In this document: piece by piece, positions 46,122 to 56,870 of the stretch
Position numbering within the stretch: the first letter of the stretch is position 1
Layout of the letters: each line of letters begins with the position of its first letter
Assembly (NCBI GenBank): GCA_015178975.1
Contig: WHVD01000173.1
Span: forward strand, 1 to 64,000
Reading direction: 5' to 3'
Length of the DNA: 64,000 nt
Origin: Hysterangium stoloniferum
Lineage: Eukaryota; Basidiomycota; Agaricomycetes; Hysterangiales; Hysterangiaceae
Notes under the pieces: generated by a model
The model's input: only the letters and a program-made list of their open reading frames with translations
Databases searched by the model: none
What the model was told of the DNA's origin: nothing
Position numbers and translations under genes: made by a program

Positions 46122-48441
46122 TCAGCTGAGACCATGCACTGTTAGTCTCTGGAATTTATGTGTTCCCTTGTAAATGCTCCAATGCTTTGTACGATTGTTG
46201 ATAGACCTCCTTCCATTTCTGGCTTGGATTGTTGCTCTGGCTACCTGAGTTTCTGACCGTGTATAAACCCTATTACCACTACCCTCCACTGCACTGTAAT
46301 TTTGGCAGATTAAAAATGACTTTAACCCTAATGCTGTATGCACTTTCTTCAATGCATCTTGGGCTTGTCCAATTCGCAATTGTTGTTCCACAATAGCTAG
46401 TGCTTCGAGCCCTAACCTCCTTTGCGACTCACAAGGAAAATCTGATGGGAGTCCTAAAAGAGCATTTTCAGGATCCATCACTTGGCATGAAGTCGTTGAG
46501 GCTCTGAAACCACATATCCACTGAATGGCTCATTTTGCGTCTGGATTCCAGCAGTTCAGCCTTCTGTCCATCAGTGACCATGTGCATCTTTCTGATACGA
46601 ACCATCTGTCTATAGATAATATTATTAGGCCAACATCTTTGACGACTAATAATTTTCTGTCTTACTGGCACATTTCAATGTCTATTCCCATATTGATCCC
46701 TACACTTCTCAACAACCTAACTGAATGTGGAATGTGTAAGTGTGCTGAGTTTCTAATGGATGATTGGCCTTCTGCTGCTTCTTCTTCTTGTAGATTTTTC
46801 AGGATTGCCATCTGTGAAGGTGATTCAATAACACGGGGCCTGTACTGACTGCCATTAGACTCCACTGACTCCTTAGTGAGTTTCGCAACCGGGTCTATGC
46901 CCATGGCCTCCTCGAGAGCTTCCAATGTCTCACATTTTCTTGCACACATAGCCTGCCCTATCCGGAAAGCCTTTAAGACTCAGATACTTTTGGAGTGTGT
47001 CAATTAATATTATATATCCCAATTGTCATTACTCACTCTCCCCAGTTGCGTTTCTCCAGTTCCAATCTCACATGGCATTGTTTATTGTGTCATGATGATG
47101 ACCAAATCCCATTTCATGAATCGAGGTTGCCATCACCCCTAAGCCTGCCCAATTACTTTCCACCAACTCTCCACAAGTGCAGCCCACATTCTTTGTCCAA
47201 TTGAATGAAGATTTTTCCACACACCCCTGAATATGTGCTGCAAGATGGAATTTTGGGACAAGCCAAACCACGATTAATGTTAAAAACAGTGATTGTTCAG
47301 TGGGTGTGATCAGTGGCCAAGACCTCTCTGCAATTCATTCCATGAAATTAATATGATACTTGCAGGCAATATCATATGAAATGATGATGCAATGTAAACC
47401 CATCCACATAATCCAGAGAAGTACTTGCACAAGTGCAAAATCGAAGTTCACAAATCTAGGTGAGATCAAATCTCGCAACCACTTGCTGATACCTAGGAGC
47501 TCACCTTTCCCCCTTTGCTAAGTCAACTGTACCACCTTTGAAAAATGCACCGCTTCTGGCACAACTGATTGAGATTAAACCAGTACATGGCCTATTCGTG
47601 GATTGACCTGACCTGGCTGCATCTCCAGCATGGAATCCTTGGCATGTTATATCCTTGGCTTTACTCAAGTATGTATCATCTGATCACACCAAATTGAGCA
47701 CTCACAGATGTATCATTATCTGCCCCTCCCCGCACCTGACAAAAACCCTTATATTTGTCATTTTCCGCATAGAATGCACCATCACCAAATAGTGATGGGT
47801 CTGAATCCTCCCCACCACCTTTATTATTAGGGTGCAAACACATGTTCCCATCTCCACCAAGGAAAATATTTTAAATCACTGTTAGAAACACAAGTAAGTC
47901 ATCAGAAATTGATTCTATAAAAAATACTCCCACATCTGGGTCTTCCCTCCAATTCTTAGGAATATTGATTCCCGGCATAGGACATGATACACAGTCCATC
48001 CCTATACCGATAACAGGAGAGTCAGCATTCAGTGATGTTATGCCAGCACATTTCCATGCACAAACTGCCCTTCATTGGCATTGAATCTGGTTGAATTGGT
48101 GATAAACATCCTATAATGATGAGCAATGTAAGTTGCATCCCAGCACCAACTTTGAAATCAGAGCTCACCTGCACATTCCTTGAGTCTGCATTATCTGTTA
48201 ACCATTCCATAGTTCCACAAAAATCCCATGGAGTTAACCGTCCTACCAGGTTAAGTATATGAAATAATTTCATGACACGAAATGTGAATGCAGGCACTGG
48301 ATAAAGGGTAGTTGCTGGGATGAGGGCTACATTGAGGAGTTGGTCAAGAAAACATGGAGAGTTGAAATTATTGGCAAGGGCAAATGTGGGTGATAAAAAC
48401 TGGGCCTTCCATACAAGGCAGCATTTAGCTTGAAAGCACAC
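46122..48441 (-). pseudogene. KDZ-family transposase (degenerate)
   Basis: Minus strand in order: an N-terminal cysteine-cluster-associated helical part (48441-48022; AFTFRVMKLFHILNLVGR), DGN motif with the first catalytic Asp (about 47855), a Cys-rich stretch, SYDIACKYHINF with the second Asp (about 47370), VPKFHLAAH, and CGELVESNWAGLG with the catalytic Glu (about 47190). The helical C-terminal region (ETLEALEEAMGIDP; RRLGLEALAIVEQQLRIGQAQDAL, continued to 46122) follows. This succession is diagnostic of Kyakuja-Dileera-Zisupton transposases, which are abundant in Agaricomycetes. Frame changes separate most blocks and some stops are present. 46078-45725 may hold a further piece. A Ulp1-like protease gene is divergent from it. 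Confidence 0.85.
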
Positions 48442-48583
48442 TGTTCATACCTCTGACTCTCAATGTCAATATCACAGGATCTAAATGAAGAATGGTATGT
48501 CTATCCTTGTTAATTCACTTGTTTGCTCTATATGTTTACACCTCAATAGCAGGATTGTGACTATTAGCATGAAATTGCCATAC

Positions 48584-49310
48584 TTGTTACATAATGGGGA
48601 AGGTGTCATTAGACTTAGGCAGAAGGATTTGGAATGCTTTCAGCCAGGGTTTTGGTTCAATGATATTCTCATGGATTTTGGACTTGAGCAAGAGTGTCTA
48701 AACTCCCCATGTGCACAGCCAGCTGAATTTTCTCACATGAAATCAAAGTGTTTGGATGAAAAAGTATCTTGTTTCCCACTTGGGCCACCTAACAGTGTGG
48801 ACATTCTCTACATTCTTCTATTCATTCCTTGGTAAAAAATTGCAATCTGAAATTGCTCACTGGACCAAAGAGAGTGGTATTTTCAAGTTCGATTTCATTG
48901 TTATCCCTGTCCACCTTGAGAATCACTGGATGGCCATTGTTATTGTCAATCCTGCTGCCATACTAAGTGTTGGTTCCGATCCAAACCAGTAAGGATATTT
49001 TAATACTTGTTATGCCTTTTTTCATGAGCTTTTATAAGGTGTCATATCATTTCCATGGATTCCTTAGCTTTACCAAGATGGGAGATGCATTTACATGTCA
49101 CAGAGTGGCTTTGTGGTGAGGCTAAACAGAAATACCTGGACTGCCCTTGGTCTGAACCTGAGTGTCAAGTAACCAAAGGAGGTTCCAGAGCTCTGACCAA
49201 ATCAGCAGACCTGCTAACATCTCTTTCAAACAGATGCCACAACAACTGAACTCAAGTGACTGTGGTCCCTACTCTCTGTACAACATCTCACACTTTATTC
49301 ATCATCACAA
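48584..49310 (+). pseudogene. Ulp1/SENP-like C48 cysteine protease (degenerate)
   Basis: The coding segments read IRLRQKDLECFQPGFWFNDILMDF, then (after a frame change near 48790) FYSFLGKKL. Next comes FIVIPVHLENHWMAIVIVNP, with the catalytic His at about 48923. After an intron (48989-49038) there is a DSL-type segment and finally QQLNSSDCGPYSLYN, with the oxyanion Gln and the nucleophile Cys (49261). This order is that of Ulp1-type SUMO/ubiquitin-like-protein proteases. It lies head-to-head with the KDZ transposase, about 140 bp apart, so it may be a second gene of the same transposon. Frame changes and stops suggest loss of function. Confidence 0.75.
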
Positions 49311-49653
49311 ATAAATTATTGATGCTGTCAATGTGGTATGACCTTTCACTCTTTCAAAATTCAACCAATTCTTCTCCTCTGCTCTCAACACCAGAACTCC
49401 CCACTCTCTCCTAAACGGTTCTGCGAGATTTGGAGACAAGGCCTTGTGCCACATTATCACTCTATGCTGCATGCATCAGCAGAGATCTGGCTATGTTCAC
49501 CCTAGTTCTCTCTTTTTTTTGAAACTCACCTAATCCTTCTCCTCTGATTTCAACACCAGAACCCCCCACTCTCTCCTAAATGGTTCTGTGATATTTGGAG
49601 ACAAGACCTTGTGCCACATTATCACTCTACACAAGACCTTGTGGCACATTAGG
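49311..49653. repeat. About 90-bp direct duplication
   Basis: 49375-49470 and 49538-49630 are near copies (CACTCTCTCCTAAA, GGAGACAAG, CTTGTGCCACATTATCAC), followed by a third partial copy of CAAGACCTTGTGGCACATT. No gene. Confidence 0.8.
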
Positions 49654-50043
49654 TGTTATGACCGGAATTCCCACTGGACTCCAGGTACCAACCTATATGC
49701 ACCCACACCCTGTATGCACCAATTATCAGTTTACTGGAATACCTGCCAGACTCTGTACATCAGACTTGTCCACATTTGACCTTCATTACTTCATGTATCA
49801 GTCACTGGAATACCCACCAGACTCCGTCTCTGTCTATCCCCGACCTGTCCCATGCATCAGTCACTGGACCCGCTCGGATTACCTGTCATCCCTCTAACTG
49901 AGCCCCATTCCTGTTATGAACATATGACCTGTCACAATTCAGACTCCGCTCTCACCCCATTCCCATTTACAGTCTAATGACCTGTCACATTTCGGACTCT
50001 GCCCCACTCCATTCCATCCCTAACACCAAATCTGGTGTTTACT
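49654..50043 (+). repeat. Truncated gypsy LTR (5' part)
   Basis: It begins TGTTATGACCGGAATTCCC, very close to the solo LTR at 52625, and stops after TAACACCAAATCTGGTGTTTA, where GC-rich unrelated sequence begins. Confidence 0.85.
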
Positions 50044-50045
50044 TA

Positions 50046-50220
50046 TCGCGCCCTCACGAACACGGCCTGCGGCGCCTAAGAACGCCCACAGACCCACCAT
50101 GCTCCTTTCACTTATTTGACAAGCTTAGGAACCCTTGCTACGCTGCGGGCTCCAGCTTGTTGGGGGGCGAAGCCCCCCAAACCCCCCCGCGTCAACAACT
50201 TTTAAGTATTTCTGAGGCTC
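50046..50220. repeat. GC-rich dispersed block with hairpin
   Basis: It contains the hairpin GGGGGGCGAAGCCCCCC (50162-50178) between CTACGCTGCGGGCTCCAGC and GTCAACAACTTTTAAGTAT. A diverged relative lies at 35575-35700. I infer a terminal piece of an unidentified repeat family. Confidence 0.6.
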
Positions 50221-50227
50221 ATTGTTT

Positions 50228-50490
50228 GAATGGAAAGTGTTCTAAGAACGGAAAGTGTTCTAAGAACGGAAAGTGTTCTAAGAACGGAAAGTGTTCTAAG
50301 AACGGAAAGTGTTCTAAGAACGGAAAGTGTTCTAAGAACGGAAAGTGTTCTAAGAACGGAAAGTGTTCTAAGAACGGAAAGTGTTCTAAGAACGGAAAGT
50401 GTTCTAAGAACGGAAAGTGTTCTAAGAACAGAAAGTGTTCTAAGAACAGAAAGTGTTCTAAGAGCAGAAAGTGTTCTAAGAATGGAAACA
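50228..50490. repeat. 18-bp minisatellite A
   Basis: About 14 tandem copies of GAAAGTGTTCTAAGAACG, nearly perfect at the left and more varied at the right. Period 18 leaves several frames open. These are not genes. Confidence 0.95.
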
Positions 50491-50519
50491 TCAGTCACAA
50501 ATGGAAGCCACAGCCCCAA

Positions 50520-51115
50520 AAGAAAACAATGGTTACAAAAGGAGACAAAGGTTACAAAAGGAAACAACAGTTACAAAAGGAAACAACGGTTACAAAGGAA
50601 ACAATGGTTACAAAAGGAAACAACAGTTACAATGGAGACAATGGTTACAAAAGGAAACAACAGTTACACAGGAAACAACAGTTACACAGGAAACAACAGT
50701 TACACAGGAAACAACAGTTACACAGGAAACAACAGTTACACAGGAAACAACAGTTACACAGGAAACAACAGTTACACAGGAAACAACAGTTACACAGGAA
50801 ACAACAGTTACACAGGAAACAACAGTTACACAGGAAACAACAGTTACACAGGAAACAACGGTTACAAAAGGAGACAAAGGTTACAAAGGAAACAATGCTT
50901 ACAAAGGAGACAATGGTTACAAAATGAAACAACGGTTACAAAATGAAACAACGGTTACAAAGGAAACAACAGTTACAAAGGCAACAATGGTTACAAAGGA
51001 AACAACAGTTACACAGGAAACAACAGTTACAAAAGGAGACAAAGGTTACAAAGGAAACAATGGTTACAAAGGAGACAATGGTCACAAAAGGAAACAATGG
51101 TTACAAATGGAAAGA
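50520..51115. repeat. 18-bp minisatellite B
   Basis: About 30 copies of an 18-bp unit such as AGTTACACAGGAAACAAC. A homogeneous core (50655-50850) is flanked by varied copies (AAAGGAGACAAAGGTTAC). It lies about 30 bp from minisatellite A. Confidence 0.95.
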
Positions 51116-51438
51116 GTGGTTAAATTGACTCTCAACTGCAAGTAATTACTGTGGTCACTCAATTTATTTATTTTGATTTAACATATTTTATTTTGATTTA
51201 TTGAATTTTATTTTATTTTATTGTTTTTCATTTCAATTTATTTTATTTTTAAACATTTTACATTCATGTATTATATTTTATTTGAATTATTCTGATTTTA
51301 TTGAGGCCGATCAGAGGGAGATGGAGGAAGAAGGAAACAGTACACACAGCAGCTGGACAAAGAGAGAAGGAAATAGTACACACACTCACTGAAGAAAGGG
51401 TACACAGGCCACCTGGAGGAAAGAGAGGGCTGGTCAGA
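51116..51438. other. AT-rich low-complexity spacer
   Basis: TTTTATTT-type runs (51150-51300), then a purine-rich stretch with a repeated GTACACACA phrase. No gene. Confidence 0.5.
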
Positions 51439-51750
51439 GTGTCACGAATCGATTATTCTTCGATAAAGTCGAATAATATTCTACTAATCGAACTCAAAAG
51501 CCTCGTTCGATGAAGTATATATTCGCCCTGTCGATGAAGTAAGAGGCTATTACCAGTCGCGAGAACTCACGGAAGTATTTGTCGAAGAAGTTACGACAAA
51601 GTAGATTACTAATATCACTAATATACAGATATTTCGACTGACTTCCCTTGCTCCTTTTGTAGCCATGGGAATTTGAGGCAAAATCGGACAATGCGTAATT
51701 TTTCGGTTTTGTCGAACTTTTGTCGAATTTTGCTAATTCGTTTTTTCCAG

Positions 51751-52195
51751 TTGCACAATGTGTTTCAACACAAATTTTGTGTGTAAGAAAAGTAACGCGT
51801 CGTCGAATTGTGATCAGTGCAATCGATTGCATCGGGCCTGTTATTGGACCGTAAATAGGCCAGCCGGAAAACCACGTCGAAATGGAAAGAAGAGTCGAAA
51901 TGTGATCGAAGAATCGGAAGATGAAGACAAAAATGGTAGTCCAGAAATTTGAAAGCTTGGGCAAAGGAAAAATAATCGTCGCAACGTCACATCGAGAATG
52001 TCAAATTTTTCTAGACGGTCGAGAAGGTCAGAACATCGGTTGGATAAGGACTTGGAGAAAGAAATAAAATTGATTGGCGAAAGGATGTCAAAATGTAGTG
52101 AAGAGACTGATATTAGTGTGAATAGTGGAAGATTTAGGAGGGCGTGGTTTGATAAGATGGAGGAATTGAGAGCGGAAGGAATTGAAGATTTGTAG
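51751..52195 (+). pseudogene. Antisense Zn2Cys6 gene of Gyp-4
   Basis: The exon follows a TTTTTTCCAG acceptor at 51750. The cysteines read CX2CX6CX8CX2CX6C (51752-51841), a complete Gal4-type binuclear zinc cluster, followed by a basic segment (KPRRNGKKSRN), an acidic stretch and a Lys/Arg/Glu-rich helical C-terminus ending at 52195. One in-frame TGA at 51950-51952 interrupts it (CGA to TGA would explain it), and the frame continues unchanged. The first exon was not found; ATG at about 51664 is followed by a stop. It occupies the same place and orientation relative to the chromodomain as the genes in Gyp-1 and Gyp-6. Confidence 0.68.
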
Positions 52196-52300
52196 ATACT
52201 TAAAATTTTGATTAATTGATGTTTTTTGCGTTTTGATGTTTTTTTCGATTTTGTCGAATAGATGTTGAAGTAAGTGTTGAAAGATAGTTGAATGAAATTT

Positions 52301-52505
52301 TTAATGTCGTGGAAGATTTGGATATTTTTGATGAAATTCTTCGATAAGGTCGAAAGCATGTTCGAGATCTTGAGAGCCTAACCATGAAGTTTCTTCATCT
52401 GTTCCTTCGTAACCTAACCAAGCAACTAAATATTGTAATGAATCTTTATATCTTTTATCGAATTTTGAATCCAAAATTTCTCGAATTTCATATTCGGGTT
52501 GTGGC
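52301..52505 (-). pseudogene. Gyp-4 chromodomain
   Basis: The frame reads EYEIREILDSKFDK, YLVAWLGYEG and ETSWLG, then a helix and stop at 52301. The aromatic cage positions (Tyr, Trp, Trp) are kept. It is clearly diverged from the Gyp-1 chromodomain. Upstream integrase is missing. Confidence 0.85.
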
Positions 52506-52624
52506 TTCTTAATGTATGTTATCTATATAATTGATAGTGATGGGTTTTTTTCCTGCCTGGGTCCATGTGCTGTGTGCTGTGTATAGTGTATCATTGTTTC
52601 TGGTCATAGGGAAAAGAGGATAAT

Positions 52625-53446
52625 TGTTATGACCGGAATTCCCACCAGACTCTGGGCACTAACTTATACACACCCGCACCCTATACGCACCAATTGTCAG
52701 TTTACCAGAATTCCCACTGGACTCTGTACATCAGACTTGTCTATGTTTGACTTCATTACATTGGTGTTTCAGTCACTGGAATACCCACTGGACTCTGTCC
52801 CTGTCTATGTCCGACCCCATCCCACACATCAGTCACTGGACCCCTCTCAGAATACCCGTCATCCCTCTAACTGAGCCCCATTCCCATTTTAGTAAATGAC
52901 CTGTCACAATTCAGACTCCGCTCCTGCTCTGTTTCCCGTTATGGTTTATGATTTGTCATGATTTGGACTCTGCTCTGTTCCATCCCATTCCTAACACCAA
53001 ATTTGGTGTTTACTATTCCCATTTTATGTTTTGCTAGTTTCGTTTCATTATTACTGGATTTGGTATGTCATTCACTCCACGGTCTATATAGTCTGGCAGA
53101 TGTTGTATATACAATCCAGTCAGAAAATCAGCTTAGATTCCCCCAGTAATCTAATACATTTTCCACTCTAAACTCCTACTTGAAATACATGCTCACGCTA
53201 GTTGGAGCCCATGGGCTCTGGCGCATCTATCTCTCTTATTTATCTCGACTCCCGACCTCTTGACCCACGACCTCTCACCTCCGACCTCTTGACCCACGAA
53301 CCCCGCCCAGACTCCCTGGGATTCCCGTCCACCTGTCTGAAATTGGACAACATGATCTCATGAGGGTGCAGCCTATAAGCTGAAGCCAAGTCCTACTGGA
53401 TATTCTGCAGATTTCTCTGGAAACCCGCCATGTACGTACCCTAACA
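52625..53446 (+). mobile_element. Solo gypsy LTR (822 bp)
   Basis: TGTTATGACC...CCCTAACA with a perfect 5-bp duplication ATAAT at 52620-52624 and 53447-53451. It belongs to the Gyp-1 LTR family and includes the ATAAGCTGAAGCCAA block (53375-53389) and a TATA-like CTATATAG. Confidence 0.93.
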
Positions 53447-53451
53447 ATAAT

Positions 53452-53800
53452 AGAAATTTTGGAGGTTTTTACATAGGTAGTGCCACAAAAAGTCACAAAG
53501 TATCATGTTGCAAAGTATCGCAAAAAGTTGCAAAGTCACAAAGTGTCACACAAAGTCACAAAGTATTGCAAAAACTCACAAAGTGTTGCAAAAACTTGCA
53601 AAGTGTCACAAAAACTCACAGAGTGTCACAAAAACTCACATCATTAAATTTTAAATTTCATTATGGTTTTCTTCTGGACAAAACCTTAAGAAAACTTTGT
53701 CTTCTCACAAGATTTTTTCAGACAGGAAATCACAGTTTTCACTCAATTCCCTGAGGGGCAAAATTGAGTGGAAATATGTAGTTTTTAATTAATTTCTCTA
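53452..53800. repeat. Irregular tandem repeats (CACAAAGTGTCACAAAAACT type)
   Basis: 53488-53645 consists of variable 10-20-bp units mixing CACAAAGT, GTTGCAAA and GTCACAAA. The rest is unique AT-rich sequence. No gene. Confidence 0.8.
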
Positions 53801-53991
53801 AGCACATTATTACAGTTTCCATATTAAGGACTTCCGAGTGTTTGCATAGAGGTGCAACACATAAGCTGAAGCCAACATCCTGACCCTCTCTGATAGTTTC
53901 TGAGGTCCTGGTGACTTTCCAATAGCTCTGGAATAGATTCCTGACACATCACTTAACAGTATATCAGATCTCCATTCTGCAACTCACTCAT

Positions 53992-54503
53992 CATGGGTCC
54001 CAAATGCAAAGCTGCTGAAGGATCATCTCAACTTCAATCCTCATTTCAACTTTACACCACCCAACCCAAAACACCAACTCAGCTGATAGTATCAGCTTCC
54101 ATCAAAGAATTTACCAAGGTAGCAAAGGATCCCGATGCTCCTTACACTCCCAATGTTTCTGACAATGATGGAGAAGAACAGCCAGACAAATTGAAAAAGA
54201 AATCCACTGATGACCCAACTGAAATGATGTCTGTCAACTCCATTGTGAAATTTGCTGACTATTTGAAATCTGCTGAGGAAAGCAAAGAATCTTCCTATAC
54301 TTGAGTTAAAGAACACAAATCATTTACCAGCAAGGATCTGAAAAAATTGAAGAATTTCCTTCTCCAATGCTGTTTCAGTTTCTGTGATCAACCTGCTGCA
54401 TTTAAATCTGACAGTCAAAAAGTCAATTTCACACTCTCATATCTCAAGGATACCACTCAGGATTGGTTTGAACCCAGACTTTCCAGAATATCTGATGAGA
54501 CAC
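53992..54503 (+). pseudogene. gag: Gyp-5 gag, first part
   Basis: ATG at 53992. A stop at 54302 is followed by a continued frame with FTLSYLKDTTQDWFEP, the conserved capsid motif. It is interrupted at 54503 by R1 and resumes at 56871. Confidence 0.85.
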
Positions 54504-56865
54504 TGTAATGTATTAGCCTTATTTTGAAAAAAGGAGTCCAATACTCTATCAAAATGTGCAAGTACTCAATTCACTGCAAGGTAAAATAATTTAAGTATTT
54601 GATATTAATCAGTGGCAGCCTGAATCGACTTAGAACCCTGAAGTCAAGAGTTTACTTGAATATATGTATGTATACACCCTACTTTGCAAAGAAGGTTTTG
54701 AGAGCTGCTTTTCCAAGCTCTTATTTTTCAGTGAAAACAACTACTAAAATATGAATAACAATTTACTGATTACGAAACTAGATTCTACTTCAATTCTAGC
54801 TAATTTACAAATATTTTATACTATTTAACAAACAGTGAAATTATTTATAAATAGATCAAAAGGTTAGATATAGAATAAAACTGTAATCCCGTCGTCAATT
54901 GGGATCACTGGCGGTCACACGAGTTGACAGGACCACGTTGTATTGTCTAGAACTGAGACGAGATACAGGATGTTACAGCGTACGGTAAGGTAAGAGAAGG
55001 AAAACTACCTAGGCTTTATATGCTATGATCACGTGGTAGAACAAAGGGAGTGGAACAAGGGAGTGGAACAAAAGGACAATGAGAACAAAGGAGTGGAACA
55101 AAAGGAATGAGTAAGACTGGGGCGCCAGGCTTACACCCCTCCCCACACAAAAACAAACCAACTACTCCAAATAACTAGAACTAAAAAATTTCATGCACGC
55201 AAGGCTGGATTGTCACACTCACGACCCTCCCCACACAAAAGCCAACCCACTACCCCAAATTCAACCCTGTTGGACCTCCTCTGTCAATGTGGAGCCTCAG
55301 GCGGCGGAGTCCGTGAATCCGGTCCAGAAAAACGTGCGATGATGACGGAAATTTGACACGGCGATTAAAAGGTGAGCTAATATTTAAAAAAACCGATTTG
55401 CGATCACATTGGCACTAGTGAGGCCAGTCAGGTACGTCCACGACTGACATGCGTGGTCCAACCCGCATCGGTGAGGACCTTCCAGCCCATGCAATTTGCA
55501 TTCTGGGTTGGCGGTGCTTGCGCGCGAGTGTACTCAGGGGCGCTCGACGACGGGCGTGTGGGAGCACGCGTACGTGTGCAAGGGTGCGCAGTGGCGGGGC
55601 GGCGCGGTGGCGCGTACGTGTGGGGTGCGCGTGCGAGGGTGCGGGGGCGTGCGGGAGCGCGCGTACGTGTGCAAGGGTGCGCAGCGGCGGGGCGGTGCGG
55701 TGGCGCGTACGTGTGGGGGGTGCGCGTGCGAGGGTGCGCGGCGGTGTATATGTGCACGGGGAGCACGTGCAAGGGTGCGCAGCGGCACGGTATACGCGAG
55801 GTTGCAGGGCGTGTACGGGACAAGGGAGTGTGGAGCGCTAGGGAATGTGAACGAGCGGTCTGACGAGTGAACTGAGGTACAGCGGTGTCGTCCAGAATGC
55901 AGAGTAAAATAAAAGAATGGCCGATGTCAAAAAAAAAGTGTAATCCCGTCGTCAATTGGGATCACTGGCGGTCACACGAGTTGACAGGACCACGTTGTAT
56001 TGTCTAGAACTGAGACGAGATACAGGATGTTACAGCGTACGGTAAGGTAAGAGAAGGAAAACTACCTAGGCTTTATATGCTATGATCACGTGGTAGAACA
56101 AAGGGAGTGGAACAAGGGAGTGGAACAAAAGGACAATGAGAACAAAGGAGTGGAACAAAAGGAATGAGTAAGACTGGGGCACCAGGCTTACAAAAACACT
56201 ATTTGGCTAATATTTACACTAACCTACAGGCTCTACTGTGATATTCACTTATCAAGATCTTAATGTAATCTTAATGATCTTGCAAAGATATTCTCAGTAT
56301 TTATTCATGCCTAAAACTGGGAGAAACTAGAAAAGTATTCTAATCTCTAAATAACTGTTAACAATTCTGTAGTAATTTATTAATTACTAATTGAAAGCCA
56401 ACAACTCACACTGAGGTGGAAGATTTGTCCAACAGCCCAGATTGGGGTGAAATTTAACTGCTTGGTGCAGTGACATGCAGATATGGTGATAAATAGGTTG
56501 ATAAAAGTTACATTTTCATGGCTGGAGCAGAGCTCCTTATATACAGTACACTGAGGTCTGAGATATTTTGTACTTGCATTCTGTGACTGTCACCTGTTGT
56601 TATCAGTATTCCTGTGTATCATGTAATAAGTGCCAGCTGGCTGGTTTGAACATATATAGTTAAAAAAAGAATAAAAAGGTAGAAATTTTGTAGTTCCTTC
56701 AATTTTTCAGATAGAAATACAAAATAAATTGCATATTTTTGAGATAAATGAAAGGAATATTGTACAATTTTATCATCATGATATAAGTACATTTAAAGAG
56801 CCTTTTTAGCAATTTCATTTTTGGAAAATTTGAAAAAAATAGAAAAAACTTTAAAATACATAACA
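54504..56865 (+). mobile_element. R1: LTR-like repeat in Gyp-5 gag
   Basis: The ends TGTAATG...CATAACA are flanked by GACAC (54499-54503) and GATAC (56866-56870), a 5-bp duplication with one change. Removing it joins gag in frame. It has a TATATACAGTA promoter-like box (about 56535). About 1050 bp without the nested TRIM. R2 at 62402 is a relative. Confidence 0.8.
54883..56192 (+). mobile_element. TRIM-type miniature LTR retrotransposon (1310 bp)
   Basis: Two nearly identical direct repeats, 54883-55135 and 55939-56192 (TGTAATCCC...GGCTTACA), flank an 803-bp interior. The duplication AAAAC is perfect at 54878-54882 and 56193-56197. The interior has no retroviral gene. It holds GC-rich subrepeats of about 110 bp (55550-55790) with GCGCGTACGTGTG and an A-rich run before the second LTR. 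The near-identity of the LTRs indicates a recent insertion. Confidence 0.93.
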
Positions 56866-56870
56866 GATAC

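Larger units (their letters stand above)
51439..52505 (-). mobile_element. Gyp-4: 3' end of a second chromovirus lineage
   Basis: Read on the minus strand: chromodomain (52505-52301), a segment holding an antisense Zn2Cys6 gene, a polypurine-like stretch (complement of CTTCCCTTGCTCCTTTT, 51642-51658) and LTR-like sequence to 51439 (TGTCACGAATCG). The codon use is AT-richer and the sequence richer in TCGA than Gyp-1. It is cut near 52505. Confidence 0.65.

Noticed and set aside
50228..51115. Possible CRISPR array
   Set aside because: Units are contiguous without spacers, no cas genes, eukaryotic context.
50202..51145. Long overlapping open frames with hexapeptide repeats on both strands
   Set aside because: They result from 18-bp minisatellites, whose period keeps every frame open. 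No start context, no introns, no domain.
55428..55955. Overlapping GC-rich open frames on both strands
   Set aside because: They lie in the GC-rich subrepeats of the TRIM interior and have only low-complexity Arg/Ala/Gly or Pro/Thr/His composition.
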